Positions 1 through 10,186 of a stretch of DNA of 64,000 nucleotides are shown here, piece after piece. The DNA comes from Agarophyton chilense. Lineage: Eukaryota; Rhodophyta; Florideophyceae; Gracilariales; Gracilariaceae. The first letter of the stretch is position 1, and each line of letters begins with the position of its first letter. Below the pieces are notes generated by a model. The model did not search any database and was not told the DNA's origin. It saw only the letters and a list, made by a program, of their open reading frames with translations. The position numbers were made by a program, and so were the translations under genes. Location of the stretch: NCBI GenBank assembly GCA_030374765.1, contig JARGXX010000068.1, positions 3,038,001 to 3,102,000 of the forward strand. The letters run 5' to 3'.

Positions 1-1
1 T

Positions 2-3000
2 TTTCGCAAAGGAGTGTTTGGCATACTAGTGGCAACCGATGTTGTCGAGGAAGGACTCGATGTTCCTGCTTGCCGTCTTGTCGTCTCTTTTGACATGTTA
101 CAGTCACCAACCGCCTACATGCAAGCTCGAGGAAGAGCGAGGAGAAAGAATGCTCGGTATGTTGTGTTTCTAGAAGAAAAGAAGAGGTCGTGTATCGAAG
201 CGTTTCTCTCTGCAAGAAGAGGAGCACTTGTAATGAATCACGTAGCAAAAGGAAACCATCTCTCTGAAGACGAGAAAAAATTGCTCCGTGCAAACTATTT
301 GGCCGGAAATGTTGTCAAAGGTGAGATGTTGTGCTCACGTACTACAAACGCAAAGGTTGGACCATCAGAAGCTGTGAGTTTGCTGGAGACGTATTGCAAT
401 ATGAAGGCATCACAATGGGGTGTTGATAATCCAAAACCTGAGTACGCTATAACCGGAAAACCGGGGGTGTTCTTCGCTACTGTGAGGATAAACGCGAAGT
501 CTGGCATCGATGGTGGTTGTTGTAACATACCTCAGACATCCGAAACGTTTGCGCGTCGGTATGCAGCGCTAGATGCCTACAAGAAATTGTACCAAATTGG
601 AGAGGTTGACTCTTACCTATTACCCCGACGCCCGTCTCGATCCCAACGTGTGCTTCGAACAGCTGGATTGAAATCGGAGACAAACATGCGGATACAGCCC
701 GTCAAAAGCCGACGCCGAAGCCGAGAGGTGCAATCAAAGGCGTCGAAGAAGAAAAAGCGTGTTCGAAGTTGCAATGTACATCATCCTGGCGTCTTGCAAT
801 TAGAAACTTCCGAAACTACGCAAAGGAATCAAGCTGACAATGACAATGAGCAAAAATATTCAGCGAGTAGTGTAGCAACAGTTCCTGTTCAGAAATCTAC
901 GATATCTCCTTATGTTGGGCCACCCGCGATTCCGAAGAAGTTATACATGTACATTGTGAAGCTTGATTGTGATATGTCAAACATGGCATGGTATGAGCCA
1001 CATAAGCGGGAACAATTCGGCCTCCTCGTCCGAGAACAGCTTTTAGCTGAAGACTTGACTGCCGTGCGATGTCCAACTGGGAAGAGTTTATTTTCGCTTG
1101 AGTACCAAAAGGACATTGAATGGTCTCCTGATTTTCATATGAAAGCACAGAAATATGTTCTGTTCTTGCAGCTATGCCTTTGGGGCCGAACTCCTGGGTC
1201 ACTTAGAGCTCTAGAGATCGCCGCCGAGGAAAAGGCAAGAGGTTCAATCGCTGGTTTTCTGCTCGTGCCGCTCACAAAACCCTCAAGTATGGACTACGAC
1301 ATAGACTGGGGATCAATAGAACGTGCTATATGTCTCAAATGGAAAGAGAAGCGAAACGATGAGGATGACAGTATGAACCAAAAGTCTTTCGAACATTCTC
1401 TCGTGTGTTCTTCCCATGAGGATTTGGATCGCGTTTACATATCTGGTCAAATTGATGAGAAAGTTACGGCAGATTCTTCCGTTGAAGGTTACCTTAACGC
1501 TGAGCTGTTCAAAACATTTGTGGATTATTACCGAGATAGGCATAAGCTAATTCTGAAGAACTGTGTGCAGCCTATGGTACCTGCAGCAAGTGTTCGAAGC
1601 ACCATGAACCAACTGTCCATTTCATTATTTATGTTGCCAGTTGAAACATGCTATTTGATTCCGATATCACCGCAAGCATGTTTTATAACGGGCATGCTGC
1701 CGGCGTGGCAGACATTCCTGGCCATACGAAACTGTTGGAGAAGGAATAGTGTGAAAGATTGTCCAGTCGGATTTCTTGACTTCGCAAAAGCATTACAGCC
1801 CAACATCAGTTATGTTACGAGAGGAGTGGCGGACTTATCATACGAGCGATTGGAGTTTCTTGGAGATGCTGTGCTCAAAGTGCTTTTCTCAATGGTTACT
1901 TTTGTCCGTAATCCGGAAGACGGTGAAGGGATTTTGAGTGACATAAGAGATATAGAGGTGAGTAATCAACGATTAGCTGACTTGGCTATACAAATGAAGC
2001 TTCATAATTGTGTTGCTTTCTCAGGAGTGTCCCAAAACGTCAAATCATGGCCCTGGTTTTGGGCATCGCAAACCGGAGATCAGATAAGAATATCGGAAAA
2101 AGTGCTTGCAGATTGTGTTGAAGCTTTGCTTGGAGTTCAGTATGTTTATGGCGGTATTGAACTCGTAACCTCCTTCGTTGATAAGCACAATCTGATGCCT
2201 GGAGCTCGCCGAACTCTTGGCTTCACCACAGGATCACAGATAACAGCGCTTGCACTACCAGTTCCACCGATGGGCTCTGGCGATAATCGACATGAGACAG
2301 GCACGATTAAGGAAGTAGAAGACATTCTTGGCTACACTTTTCAAGACAAGCGGCACTTGGTGATCGCATTGACTCATGGGAGTTTTGAAAACGGTTACAT
2401 AACGTCATACCAACGATATGAATATTTAGGTGACGCTCTAATAGGCTTTCTTCTCCTTTCTCATTTTTTTAACGAGTACCCAGATTTCAGCCCTGGTGAG
2501 CTAACATCCCTTCGTGGACCGGCTCTGAGCAATGATCTGTTTGCCAGAGTTATTGTATCTACAGGAATTCATCGCAGATTTTGGTACGATTGCGCACCTC
2601 TGGGTAGAGAAATTGAAAAATTTGCGAACCTTGTAGCAAATGAAGAAGATGACGACGAAGACGTTTGCAAAACTATGACCGTGCCCAAAGTTCTTGGGGA
2701 CTTGCTTGAATCTATTATTGGGGCGGTAGTTGTTGACAAAGGCATGAGACTTGATGGTGTCCAGGGCATTGTGTTGCGATTAATGGAAGAGGAACTCAAT
2801 CGATTTGCGAACCCAAGCAGATTCAGACGCAACCCAATCTCTGAACTAGTCTCTGTTGTTCAGAAAAAGTTTCGAACCAAAGGCCCTAACTATGAATATC
2901 TTGACGACGTCAACGACGAGCAAAAGATTTGCGTTGTTTCAGTTGAAGACCAAGAACTCGGAAAGGGTGTTGGGCCTACAAGGCGAATCGCAAGAAGAAG

Positions 3001-3106
3001 GGCTTCAATGGCTGCGCTTAGTGAGCTTACCGAATCATCGGATGAGGGCACGCATGTGGACATACATGTAGTAAACAGTGCAAGCATTGAGGACAAAGCT
3101 ATATGA
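2..3106 (+). CDS. DCL: Dicer-like ribonuclease III, 5'-partial
   Basis: Processes long dsRNA into small RNAs for RNA silencing. The frame is open to the window edge, so the N-terminal DExD helicase lobe lies outside. Counting from codon 14-16 as residue 1, the visible part holds the end of the helicase C domain with motif VI QARGRARR (about 1-60), a Dicer dimerisation/DUF283 region (about 97-205), a basic linker, a platform/PAZ-like stretch ending in a DYYRDRH block (about 300-590), RNase IIIa (about 600-730), RNase IIIb (about 785-920) and a C-terminal dsRBD (about 940-1010). Catalytic acids are intact in both RNase III domains: E614, D618, D700, E703 and E803, D807, D896, E899. PAZ is divergent and I call it by position and its end block. 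No intron is visible. Convincing Dicer; the subclass is not determined. Confidence 0.93.
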   Translation, partial: FRKGVFGILVATDVVEEGLDVPACRLVVSFDMLQSPTAYMQARGRARRKNARYVVFLEEKKRSCIEAFLSARRGALVMNHVAKGNHLSEDEKKLLRANYLAGNVVKGEMLCSRTTNAKVGPSEAVSLLETYCNMKASQWGVDNPKPEYAITGKPGVFFATVRINAKSGIDGGCCNIPQTSETFARRYAALDAYKKLYQIGEVDSYLLPRRPSRSQRVLRTAGLKSETNMRIQPVKSRRRSREVQSKASKKKKRVRSCNVHHPGVLQLETSETTQRNQADNDNEQKYSASSVATVPVQKSTISPYVGPPAIPKKLYMYIVKLDCDMSNMAWYEPHKREQFGLLVREQLLAEDLTAVRCPTGKSLFSLEYQKDIEWSPDFHMKAQKYVLFLQLCLWGRTPGSLRALEIAAEEKARGSIAGFLLVPLTKPSSMDYDIDWGSIERAICLKWKEKRNDEDDSMNQKSFEHSLVCSSHEDLDRVYISGQIDEKVTADSSVEGYLNAELFKTFVDYYRDRHKLILKNCVQPMVPAASVRSTMNQLSISLFMLPVETCYLIPISPQACFITGMLPAWQTFLAIRNCWRRNSVKDCPVGFLDFAKALQPNISYVTRGVADLSYERLEFLGDAVLKVLFSMVTFVRNPEDGEGILSDIRDIEVSNQRLADLAIQMKLHNCVAFSGVSQNVKSWPWFWASQTGDQIRISEKVLADCVEALLGVQYVYGGIELVTSFVDKHNLMPGARRTLGFTTGSQITALALPVPPMGSGDNRHETGTIKEVEDILGYTFQDKRHLVIALTHGSFENGYITSYQRYEYLGDALIGFLLLSHFFNEYPDFSPGELTSLRGPALSNDLFARVIVSTGIHRRFWYDCAPLGREIEKFANLVANEEDDDEDVCKTMTVPKVLGDLLESIIGAVVVDKGMRLDGVQGIVLRLMEEELNRFANPSRFRRNPISELVSVVQKKFRTKGPNYEYLDDVNDEQKICVVSVEDQELGKGVGPTRRIARRRASMAALSELTESSDEGTHVDIHVVNSASIEDKAI

Positions 3107-4141
3107 TACTTCAGTGCAGCGTTGGCTCGCTCTCAGGCGTTGCAAGACCATTCAGATCCATTAGCCATGCCTTGGCTACCATAAAAAGAACTTGTGGCAA
3201 GCAGACCCTACACTTGCGTCAATGGCCTCGTTTTGGGAACAGATGTGAATCGATTTCAGGGCAGAAGAGTTTTCGGCAATTGGATAACCGCATCCCTTAG
3301 GGTGTTTTGTGGTATTTGCAGCGGATATTCAGATTCCAGCAGGCCATGTTCACCTCAAAGAACGAGCCCTGTCTTGGAAAAGTGATAGAGCTGCGTAATG
3401 AAAACCGAAACGTCTGAACTCTAAAAGGATGTCACTGAGTCAGCTAAGTTTGGGATCACATCGAACTTTGACCACTGGATGATGACCATGTCTCCTAGTC
3501 ATGCATAAATATTTTTCCAAACAACTTGAGGAGTCTTATGTCCATAGACTCTGGGAAGGGCTTCACGTGAGATCCTACCGGAGCCGTTTGTGAACTCAAT
3601 AAGTTTCTGTCGAAGGCAAGGATGAAGGTAGAAGCCGGTTTGCCAAAAAGTGTGACATGAATGCGGCGAATATAATGCGCGATGATCGCATCAATTTTAC
3701 TCGTGTATGCCTTACCGCTTACCCGCTGACCATGTGACATTGGCACTTACGGTACTACCTTTGGTAGAACATGAGAATTTGGTAATCAAATTATATCAGT
3801 GAATATGTTCCATAAAACAGTATCACACAGGAGCGGCTCTGGATGCGAGTTTCGAGGATTGAATTCGGATATGGGGTTTTCTCGCGGTGGGACTGGTTGA
3901 TGGACTATTGCTGTAGCTGCAAAGATGATCTCTGTCTAGTCTTTTCGGCTGTTTATCCCAACACGTTTTCAGTCTCCAGGGCACGGTGTGGCCCATCATG
4001 TCCAAAAACAGAGCTGATCGCCTATATCCTGGTACACAAAATCCAAGTCAACGGATGATCGTCCTCCTTGCTTGTTTAACTTCATGTAAAGCGTTTGCAA
4101 CCATAGTGTTCACTAAGAAACGTTCACAATTGTAACACAAC
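3107..4141. other. intergenic, no gene recognised
   Basis: About 1 kb between the Dicer stop and the next start. Open frames are short (83 codons or fewer) and none resembles a known family. The Dicer 3' UTR and the promoter of the downstream gene must lie here. Confidence 0.6.
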
Positions 4142-5368
4142 ATGAGAAAACAGAGAACAGCGTTGTTCTTGTCTAGAGCTCCAGCCGACTACAAACCAAT
4201 TCCACGGAACGTAATACAGCTATTTATTGCCCTGGTGCCGTGCACGATATCAGTTCTCATCCTAAAGGTGGTACCGTTCAATATACTGCAAACATCTTCA
4301 AATACCGATGCAAATACATTTCGAATATCAACCAACGGTACTAGTGTATTTCAGGACGTAATCGAATGGACTCCAGCTCTAATCAAAACAAGTGCAATTG
4401 AAATCTTACCGAAACCCTTTGGGGCTCTCGTAGCATGTGATCATCCCACAAATGAATGCTTCATGCTCCCCACAAACGCGCCTGTACCTCTCCCTTTTCT
4501 GCTCAACGCCGGCGGTGCTCATAGCGACAGCCATGCAGCCTCTTTATTGAGACCAGCGATATCAGCAATGAAATTCCATTCGTGTGATCTTCCAGAATGT
4601 ACTGTTATGGTTGGGCGACATGCGGCACGCGACGTTGCCATTTTAACACTTCAAGCTCATGAACATACGCTATATCCAACGTACACCGTCAAATCGCTTG
4701 CGACGAAATGGAACAATACGCGTTTGAATGCTCCTAATTCGCTAGCATTCGATGCCCAAGAAAACCTGTTCTTTTCCGATGCTTATTTTGGGCTTGTCGA
4801 AAGCGTGGATGTCTTTGACCGCAAACTTGATGAGCCACCAGGAGCCGATTTACCGCAAGCAGTGTACTATATATCCGCTTCCGATGTACGCTCAGTACTG
4901 AATGGGCAACTAAACAATGCTGACCCAATCCTTCTCATCAACAATTTGGACCGCCCTTCCGGACTGGCCATGACGACCGATAATCGTTTACTTGTCGCAC
5001 AAGCATCCCCACGCAAACCATGTCTCACAGAGTATGTCATTGTGCCTCAAGTTAGAGATGGCCAAGAAATCCTGGTAGCCAAAGACCCTGTCGTTTTGTA
5101 CGACTGGACTGCAAGTTTGCACAATTGGGAACAAACTTTTTTCTCGGGTGTACTTGGGAATATCGTTCTCGATGAAAAGAATCGGCTCTACGTAGGCGTT
5201 GCAGATGGAGTTGCAGTTTTCGATGTTTCGCAACGCTGCACCGGTCAAGTGCTACCCGTCGCATGGATGAAAGCACCAGTGAGACCTGGACCGGCCCGCG
5301 TTTCATATGAACGCGGCGAACTGTACATTGCGACTAGTTCTAAAATCGCTGTTGCCAAGGTATCATGA
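4142..5368 (+). CDS. membrane-anchored SMP-30/gluconolactonase-like beta-propeller protein
   Basis: A 408-residue protein. A short cytoplasmic head with Arg/Lys is followed by one hydrophobic segment (about 24-46), suggesting a type II signal anchor. The rest would be lumenal and carries possible N-glycosylation sequons (for example NGT). The middle has the family hallmark RLNAPNSLAFD...NLFFSDAYFGL (about 197-220), and later RPSGLAM and a GNIVLDEKNRLYVG block, as in SMP-30/gluconolactonase/strictosidine-synthase-like six-bladed propellers. These enzymes use a divalent metal to hydrolyse lactones or related esters; the substrate here is unknown. No intron is seen. The ATG is the first in frame. 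Family assignment is fair; enzymatic activity is inference. Confidence 0.72.
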   Translation: MRKQRTALFLSRAPADYKPIPRNVIQLFIALVPCTISVLILKVVPFNILQTSSNTDANTFRISTNGTSVFQDVIEWTPALIKTSAIEILPKPFGALVACDHPTNECFMLPTNAPVPLPFLLNAGGAHSDSHAASLLRPAISAMKFHSCDLPECTVMVGRHAARDVAILTLQAHEHTLYPTYTVKSLATKWNNTRLNAPNSLAFDAQENLFFSDAYFGLVESVDVFDRKLDEPPGADLPQAVYYISASDVRSVLNGQLNNADPILLINNLDRPSGLAMTTDNRLLVAQASPRKPCLTEYVIVPQVRDGQEILVAKDPVVLYDWTASLHNWEQTFFSGVLGNIVLDEKNRLYVGVADGVAVFDVSQRCTGQVLPVAWMKAPVRPGPARVSYERGELYIATSSKIAVAKVS

Positions 5369-6019
5369 AATCAATTGAGAGTGCGACACAGGCTATCCTC
5401 CAATGCCCCATGCAGTAGATTCTTCATCACGAACGCGATGGTGAGTGAGTTCAAAAACCTGGGAACTGCCGTAGCAATCTTGTGCGAAGACTAGATGCGT
5501 CAAATGGTAAAAGACTTTCTTTCTTCACATTTAGCAATTGGTTGGCTTGAGAAGTGTAACAGTACCTTTTATGACAACTCGGGTACCTTTTTCGTTGAAA
5601 TACGTAGCTGAAAAGACCACGATTATTCTGTTGGAACAAGCAAAAACCCGCCAGAAGGTAACTTTGGCAAGCGATCGACGTTGGTTTCCTTTGCTCGCCC
5701 AAGAGCAATAATCTCTGCACCTGGATCTTCACGCGAACATATCTTAGCTTCCTTTCTTCATGCAAACATAGAAGTAGGTTGAAGTGAAACTTCGTCCAGA
5801 GAACGGCCTGTGGCGCTGAATTGAATTTCGAAAGCCCAGTCATTAGTCCATCGCGTCTTCGGCGCACGGCCTCTTTTCCATTCGCAGCATATGTCCAGTT
5901 GCCTCCGCCATGCTGCGTTTCAATCAGTGCCACCTAACAAGTGAATAATTTAAAGCGTCCTCCGTTCCGTGTTTGTGAGTTCAGAAGCAGCGTGCGAAGC
6001 ATGCGCGGACCACCACAAA
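5369..6019. other. intergenic; contains one doubtful 160-codon minus-strand frame
   Basis: Separates two convergent genes. The minus-strand frame at 5451-5933 opens at GTG, has no early ATG, and matches nothing I recognise, so it is not called. The stretch should hold two 3' UTRs. Confidence 0.5.
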
Positions 6020-7657
6020 TTACTTCTTCCTCATAAAGCGCTTTAGAGCATCCGGCAAAGGAGAAGTCGCCCAAAGCCGCCCAGCACTAATTCCAGCTTT
6101 TACATCGGCCAAGTCCTTCTTCCGAATCTTGTCAACCAAGTCTTTTGTCTTCTGTCGTTCCTCGCGCATGTGCCCCTCCTCAAGCTTTCTAGCTTGCACA
6201 ACAGTTTCTTGCACTTTCTTTAGACGCTTCGAAATCTTGTTTCGTCCTTTCTGTTTCTTCTTTGCACCGCGCTTGTCGATTTTCTCCAAGTTCGCGCGGC
6301 GCTGCTGGTCCCGAATTTCGCGCACACGCTCGTGAGGGTTGCGGTCAATGGAGCCCACGGACGATGGATCCAACACAATGGACGCTGGTGGCAATTTGTC
6401 GATGAGAGATCGCACTTCGTTTTGAGAACGTTGTTTTCTGGTTTCGTACGGATTGGGCGCGTTGGTATCGAACGTAGGCTCCCCGGCGCCGGGAACAATC
6501 ATGTTGCGAACACCTGTCTCATGACATACAGCAAGAACGTCTTCGAATGGACAAAAATCTAGACCAGTAATGACTGAACCGGAATATGTCTGTCTCATGT
6601 ACGGTTCGGTGCGCCTCTCTAAAAGCGGCAGGCCAGGGCGAGTGAGGAAGGGGGCCCAGACATGAACGGATGCACCAAAAGAGAGTGCAACCATTTGACG
6701 TTGTGACACACAAAGCGAAGTGGCATGAGCTGGAACGGACCACTGGAAGACCTTTCGGTACGTGCGCATGTCCCAGCAGGCAACGACCGAATCTGCTCCT
6801 GTAGTGTACATGTAGCGGCCTTTAGGGTCGACTGCAACGTGATGCACAGCGGAGCGATGGGTGAGCATGCGCACTAGAGGGCGTCCTGTTACAGGGGACC
6901 AAAGGGAAACAACTCCGGAGGTGTGCGCGAGGTGAATGATACCATTTGACAAATTGGCACAAGCGTCTGTGGCGGCATTGAGTCGCAGGTGACGAGCTGC
7001 GTAATCATGTTCGTTGATGACCTGACCCGTGGAGATATCAGTGTACACGAGACGGCCATGAGGTGCAGCTTGCGCAGAAGTAGACGCCAACAACATATGA
7101 TGGGGCAAAAAGACAAGATTATCTGGATCTCTGTGATTCCTCAACACATGCAGCTGCAATCCGCGGGAATCGTACAGGTAGACAAATTGCTTTTGGGCAG
7201 TAGCGAAAAAGGAATCATTGTGCAAAAACGCAGCAGATCGGACAGTTTCATCAAGCGTGAGCTCGGTTCGTAGCTTGAAAGAACGCCAATCGACCATTGA
7301 AACATGACCAAGTCTACTGGCAATCAACAAAGAGCGGGAAGAGCGCGAAAAACATGCGGTGTGATAGGGGGCCAAACCGGAGTCGTCCAGTCTGAGTTGG
7401 AAGTCGGCCTTGGCCGCAGTAGCCATGTCAACGTGTGGTCGCAGCGCTTGCTGCGTGAAATGGTAGGTGTGCTCGAGGTCGTTTTGCGGCTGAAGCACAC
7501 CGGGTGCGTCGGTTTGCAAGATGGTGGCATCGATGACTTCCCTGCGCACGACGTACGATAAATGGGCGGCCTGGTTGGCGCGGGAGACGCGCTTGCGCGC
7601 GGTTGGCTTCACATCGGCGATGGGGATCTGCTGGCGCGGGCGCGGGCGACGGCCCAT
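6020..7657 (-). CDS. UTP7: UTP7/WDR46-like small-subunit processome WD40 protein
   Basis: Nucleolar U3 snoRNP/SSU processome subunit needed for 18S rRNA maturation. From the chosen ATG at 7657 the protein has 545 residues, close to yeast Utp7. A basic N-terminus is followed by WD40 repeats (about 100-380). The BING4 C-terminal domain follows, with YMRQTYSGS, FCPFEDVLAVCHETG, VPGAGEPTFD, NPYETRKQRSQNEVRSL and DKLPP. The tail is a Lys/Arg-rich coiled stretch with probable nuclear/nucleolar localisation signals. The frame stays open upstream to an ATG at 8107. That extension is mostly a Pro-Ser repeat encoded by a hexamer satellite and runs into the divergent DMT gene, so the internal ATG is preferred. 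Confidence 0.93.
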   Translation of the reverse strand: MGRRPRPRQQIPIADVKPTARKRVSRANQAAHLSYVVRREVIDATILQTDAPGVLQPQNDLEHTYHFTQQALRPHVDMATAAKADFQLRLDDSGLAPYHTACFSRSSRSLLIASRLGHVSMVDWRSFKLRTELTLDETVRSAAFLHNDSFFATAQKQFVYLYDSRGLQLHVLRNHRDPDNLVFLPHHMLLASTSAQAAPHGRLVYTDISTGQVINEHDYAARHLRLNAATDACANLSNGIIHLAHTSGVVSLWSPVTGRPLVRMLTHRSAVHHVAVDPKGRYMYTTGADSVVACWDMRTYRKVFQWSVPAHATSLCVSQRQMVALSFGASVHVWAPFLTRPGLPLLERRTEPYMRQTYSGSVITGLDFCPFEDVLAVCHETGVRNMIVPGAGEPTFDTNAPNPYETRKQRSQNEVRSLIDKLPPASIVLDPSSVGSIDRNPHERVREIRDQQRRANLEKIDKRGAKKKQKGRNKISKRLKKVQETVVQARKLEEGHMREERQKTKDLVDKIRKKDLADVKAGISAGRLWATSPLPDALKRFMRKK

Positions 7658-8088
7658 TTGCGCGAAGCTCACGGGGGCGCGGGGCACTGAGCTCACCTGA
7701 ACTGAGCGGATATGGGAAGGCGATGGCGACGGCGACGGCGACGGCGAAGGCGAAGGCGAAGGCGAAGGCGAAGGCGAAGGCGAAGGCGACGGTGATGGCG
7801 ACGGTGACGGTGACTGCGACGGCGGGCAAAGGGGACGAGGCTCGTCGAAATGATGTGCTTTTCGTTGAAAGAAGCGCCCCATTTCGCCGTCGCTTGCGGA
7901 CGGACATGATGTCGGGAAGACGTGGACAAACCCTACACACGCGCACGTGCGCCCGCCATTTGGCGCTGTGATTGGCCGCAGTGCGTCGCAGTGCGTCGCC
8001 GTGCGACTGCCTGAGCTCCATCGTCGCATCGCTTTGCATCGCAACCAAACTTCACCTCGCCCGCCGCCCCGCGCCCTCGCCACGCACC
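7658..8088. promoter_or_regulatory. shared divergent promoter of UTP7 and DMT gene
   Basis: The two start codons face away from each other across about 430 bp of GC-rich sequence that contains a hexamer satellite (7719-7820) and repeated GTGCGTCGC-type words near 7980-8005. A shared bidirectional promoter is inferred from spacing alone. Confidence 0.5.
7719..7820. repeat. hexanucleotide satellite, GGCGAM consensus, 17 copies
   Basis: Seventeen contiguous 6-bp units. The core is seven identical GGCGAA units flanked by GGCGAC, GGCGAT, GGTGAC, GGTGAT and one TGCGAC. The edge units have diverged most, as expected for slippage-generated arrays. It lies in the promoter between UTP7 and the DMT gene. 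Read on the minus strand in the UTP7 frame it would encode a Pro-Ser dipeptide repeat. Confidence 0.95.
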
Positions 8089-9204
8089 ATGGCCGCCTTC
8101 GTCGCATTGCTCCCGCCGCGCCACGCTGCGCTGCGCCACGCCGCGCGCCCCGTCTCGCCGATACGCATCATCCCGCCCATACGGCACGTCCCGCGCCGCG
8201 CGCCGCCGAGTATTCACGCCGTGCTTCAATCCCCGCCGTCTTCAACCACCACGCCTGCCGCGTCGCGCCTATCGTACCTGGCGCCGCGCGCCTTGTTGCT
8301 GCTTGTCGCCGCTATCTGGGGTACAAACTTCGCCTTCGTCAAACACGTCCAGACCTCTGCGCTGTCACCGTCGCTCTGCGCTTGTGCTCGATTCACCTTG
8401 GCGTCGCTAGTGACCTTGCCGTTTCTTTCGCGCGTCCGCTTTTCAGCCCCATTTTTGCGAGATGCTTCTGTCATTGGCCTGTTTGTGTTCCTGGGCTACT
8501 TCACACAAGCCTTATCCTTGAGTGGCGTTCATGCTCACGCGTCCACCAGCGCGTTTTGCTGTTCTTTGGCTGTTGTCATTGTTCCCTTACTGCAACGTTC
8601 GGGGCTCTCATTATTTGCTACCAAGTCCAATCAGTCTTTTCTGTCCTTGTTTATTCCTGCGTTGCTTGCTGTGGCAGGTGTCACCTTTCTGGAGGCATCG
8701 AATGGTTTGCCGTTCGGAACAAATGATATCTTCGCTCTTTTGCAGGCTGTGGCTTTCGCGGCGGGCTTTGCCCTCAACGAGCGCGCAACCGCCAAATACC
8801 CGGATCAGGTGCTCGATTTGTCGTCCATTCAATTGGCGGTCGTTGCAGCGTTGTCGACGTTGTGGAGTCTTTCAGATACTGGTACTTTCGCTATATCGGA
8901 GACGTTTTCCACTGTCGACCTCTCACTTTGCACACTTTATACAGGGGTGGTCACTACTGCCCTCGCTGTGTGGTTACAGAATGTGGCTCTCAAACGAGTG
9001 CATGCGAGCGAAATGGCTGTTTTACTGTCTACTGAACCGCTGTGGGCTGCTGCGCTTGCGTCGTTTTTGTGTGGTGAAACGATGCAATTCAACGCGCTTA
9101 TTGGCGCCTTCTTCATTCTGTCAGCCTGTGTGTCCAAGGTTGTTATCAATGACAACAACATCGACCTGTCCGCCCTCAAAACAACCCTCAGTCTCAAACT
9201 TTGA
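8089..9204 (+). CDS. plastid-targeted DMT/EamA family permease
   Basis: A 371-residue protein starting at an ATG in good context (ACCATGG). The N-terminus (about 1-60) is rich in Ala, Arg, Pro and Ser with almost no acidic residues, like a plastid transit peptide. Two EamA repeats follow, about ten hydrophobic segments in all. The first repeat opens with the typical LLLVAAIWGTNFAFVK; the second contains LNERATAKYP and a SEMAVLLSTEPLWAAALASF block. Drug/metabolite transporters move small metabolites or amines; plant plastid members of this clade are poorly characterised, so the substrate is unknown. It is convergent with the next gene, with 79 bp between stop codons. Confidence 0.85.
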   Translation: MAAFVALLPPRHAALRHAARPVSPIRIIPPIRHVPRRAPPSIHAVLQSPPSSTTTPAASRLSYLAPRALLLLVAAIWGTNFAFVKHVQTSALSPSLCACARFTLASLVTLPFLSRVRFSAPFLRDASVIGLFVFLGYFTQALSLSGVHAHASTSAFCCSLAVVIVPLLQRSGLSLFATKSNQSFLSLFIPALLAVAGVTFLEASNGLPFGTNDIFALLQAVAFAAGFALNERATAKYPDQVLDLSSIQLAVVAALSTLWSLSDTGTFAISETFSTVDLSLCTLYTGVVTTALAVWLQNVALKRVHASEMAVLLSTEPLWAAALASFLCGETMQFNALIGAFFILSACVSKVVINDNNIDLSALKTTLSLKL

Positions 9205-9283
9205 CGGGATTCATTCTGTTGTTTCTTCATTTTTCTTTTTCCCATTTGTGTTTGTTGTTGTTTGTTCGTTTCCTGCCTCAATA

Positions 9284-10186
9284 TCATTTGCCGTAGCTCG
9301 AGTTCCTAGCTCGTTGGACCAGGTAGAAAGCCAACCCGAAGAACGGCAGTATGGAAGTATTCAACGCCAGTGATTTAATTGAGTCATCCTTCCACACGCG
9401 TCGATTGGCGTCGTCTCGCACGAGCCACGATTGAAAAATTGAAAACGTGATTGTATCAATCCCGAATGAATATGCTAGTATGTCGGAGAAAAACACGTTC
9501 TTGAAAGAAGTGAACCGGGTTCCAAAGTCGCCAAACTCTGGGCGAGCGAAAAGTGCCCACAGAGACGAAACGAATGTTAAAGCTACGCAGAATATCGGTA
9601 GATAGATAGATTCACCGAGTTTCTGAATTGCGTTCAATGGTTTTTGTAACTCGCCTTTGGGCTTTTCTCGGAAGACAAGATACGGTAGATATATTATGTT
9701 TGTAAAAAATGATGCCGCTATGAAAACAAACGATGCTGACGGGAGTCTGCTTCTGGGCGGATTGTCTTCGGACATAAAGCCAAAAAGAAGCAACGCCCAT
9801 GAAACGACAAGATGGAACAAGGCTTCAAGCATGGGGTGCATCACGGGAGCTATTTGAGGCTGTAAGAGCGGTGTTATGTAGCAGAAATTCAGCGATAGCT
9901 CAAGAGCCTCTTTGAAGGTAGATTGAAAGGCCAATGTACCTGTTGGCGATTGAAAGAAGATATGGTTCATGTACAAAATATAAGCGATGGCAGGCGGTGC
10001 GCGCCACAGAAGCTCTTGAACGGCAGATGGCTCCGGAGTAGGATGTGGGTCTTGGGACATGCGAATTGGGATTAGCTTTGTTCTTCGATGCGTGGCGTAA
10101 TTGCCGAGCAATCGTTTCGAAACAGATGGCAGTGAATGCCTACTGAAGAAAAGGGGTGCGGAAGGTATGAAGACTGTGACGCCCAT
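9284..10186 (-). CDS. plastid-targeted multi-pass membrane protein, unknown function
   Basis: A 300-residue protein with a basic, Ser-rich presequence (about 1-45) followed by five or six hydrophobic segments (about 65-85, 118-137, 150-172, 195-215, 240-258, 272-292). Near the C-terminus is a block FQSWLVRDDANRRVW, reminiscent of small membrane proteins conserved in cyanobacteria and plastids, but I cannot name the family. Its start faces that of HCF136 across about 390 bp, so the two may share a promoter. Plastid location is inferred from the presequence. Not an obvious transporter; no catalytic motif seen. Confidence 0.7.
   Translation of the reverse strand: MGVTVFIPSAPLFFSRHSLPSVSKRLLGNYATHRRTKLIPIRMSQDPHPTPEPSAVQELLWRAPPAIAYILYMNHIFFQSPTGTLAFQSTFKEALELSLNFCYITPLLQPQIAPVMHPMLEALFHLVVSWALLLFGFMSEDNPPRSRLPSASFVFIAASFFTNIIYLPYLVFREKPKGELQKPLNAIQKLGESIYLPIFCVALTFVSSLWALFARPEFGDFGTRFTSFKNVFFSDILAYSFGIDTITFSIFQSWLVRDDANRRVWKDDSIKSLALNTSILPFFGLAFYLVQRARNSSYGK

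Noticed and set aside
5451..5933. 160-codon minus-strand frame
   Set aside because: Opens at GTG, first ATG is late, no recognisable motif, and lies between convergent genes.
7603..8048. Long frames of Lys-Ala or Ala-Val-Phe repeats on both strands
   Set aside because: They arise from translating the hexamer satellite in every frame and are not genes.
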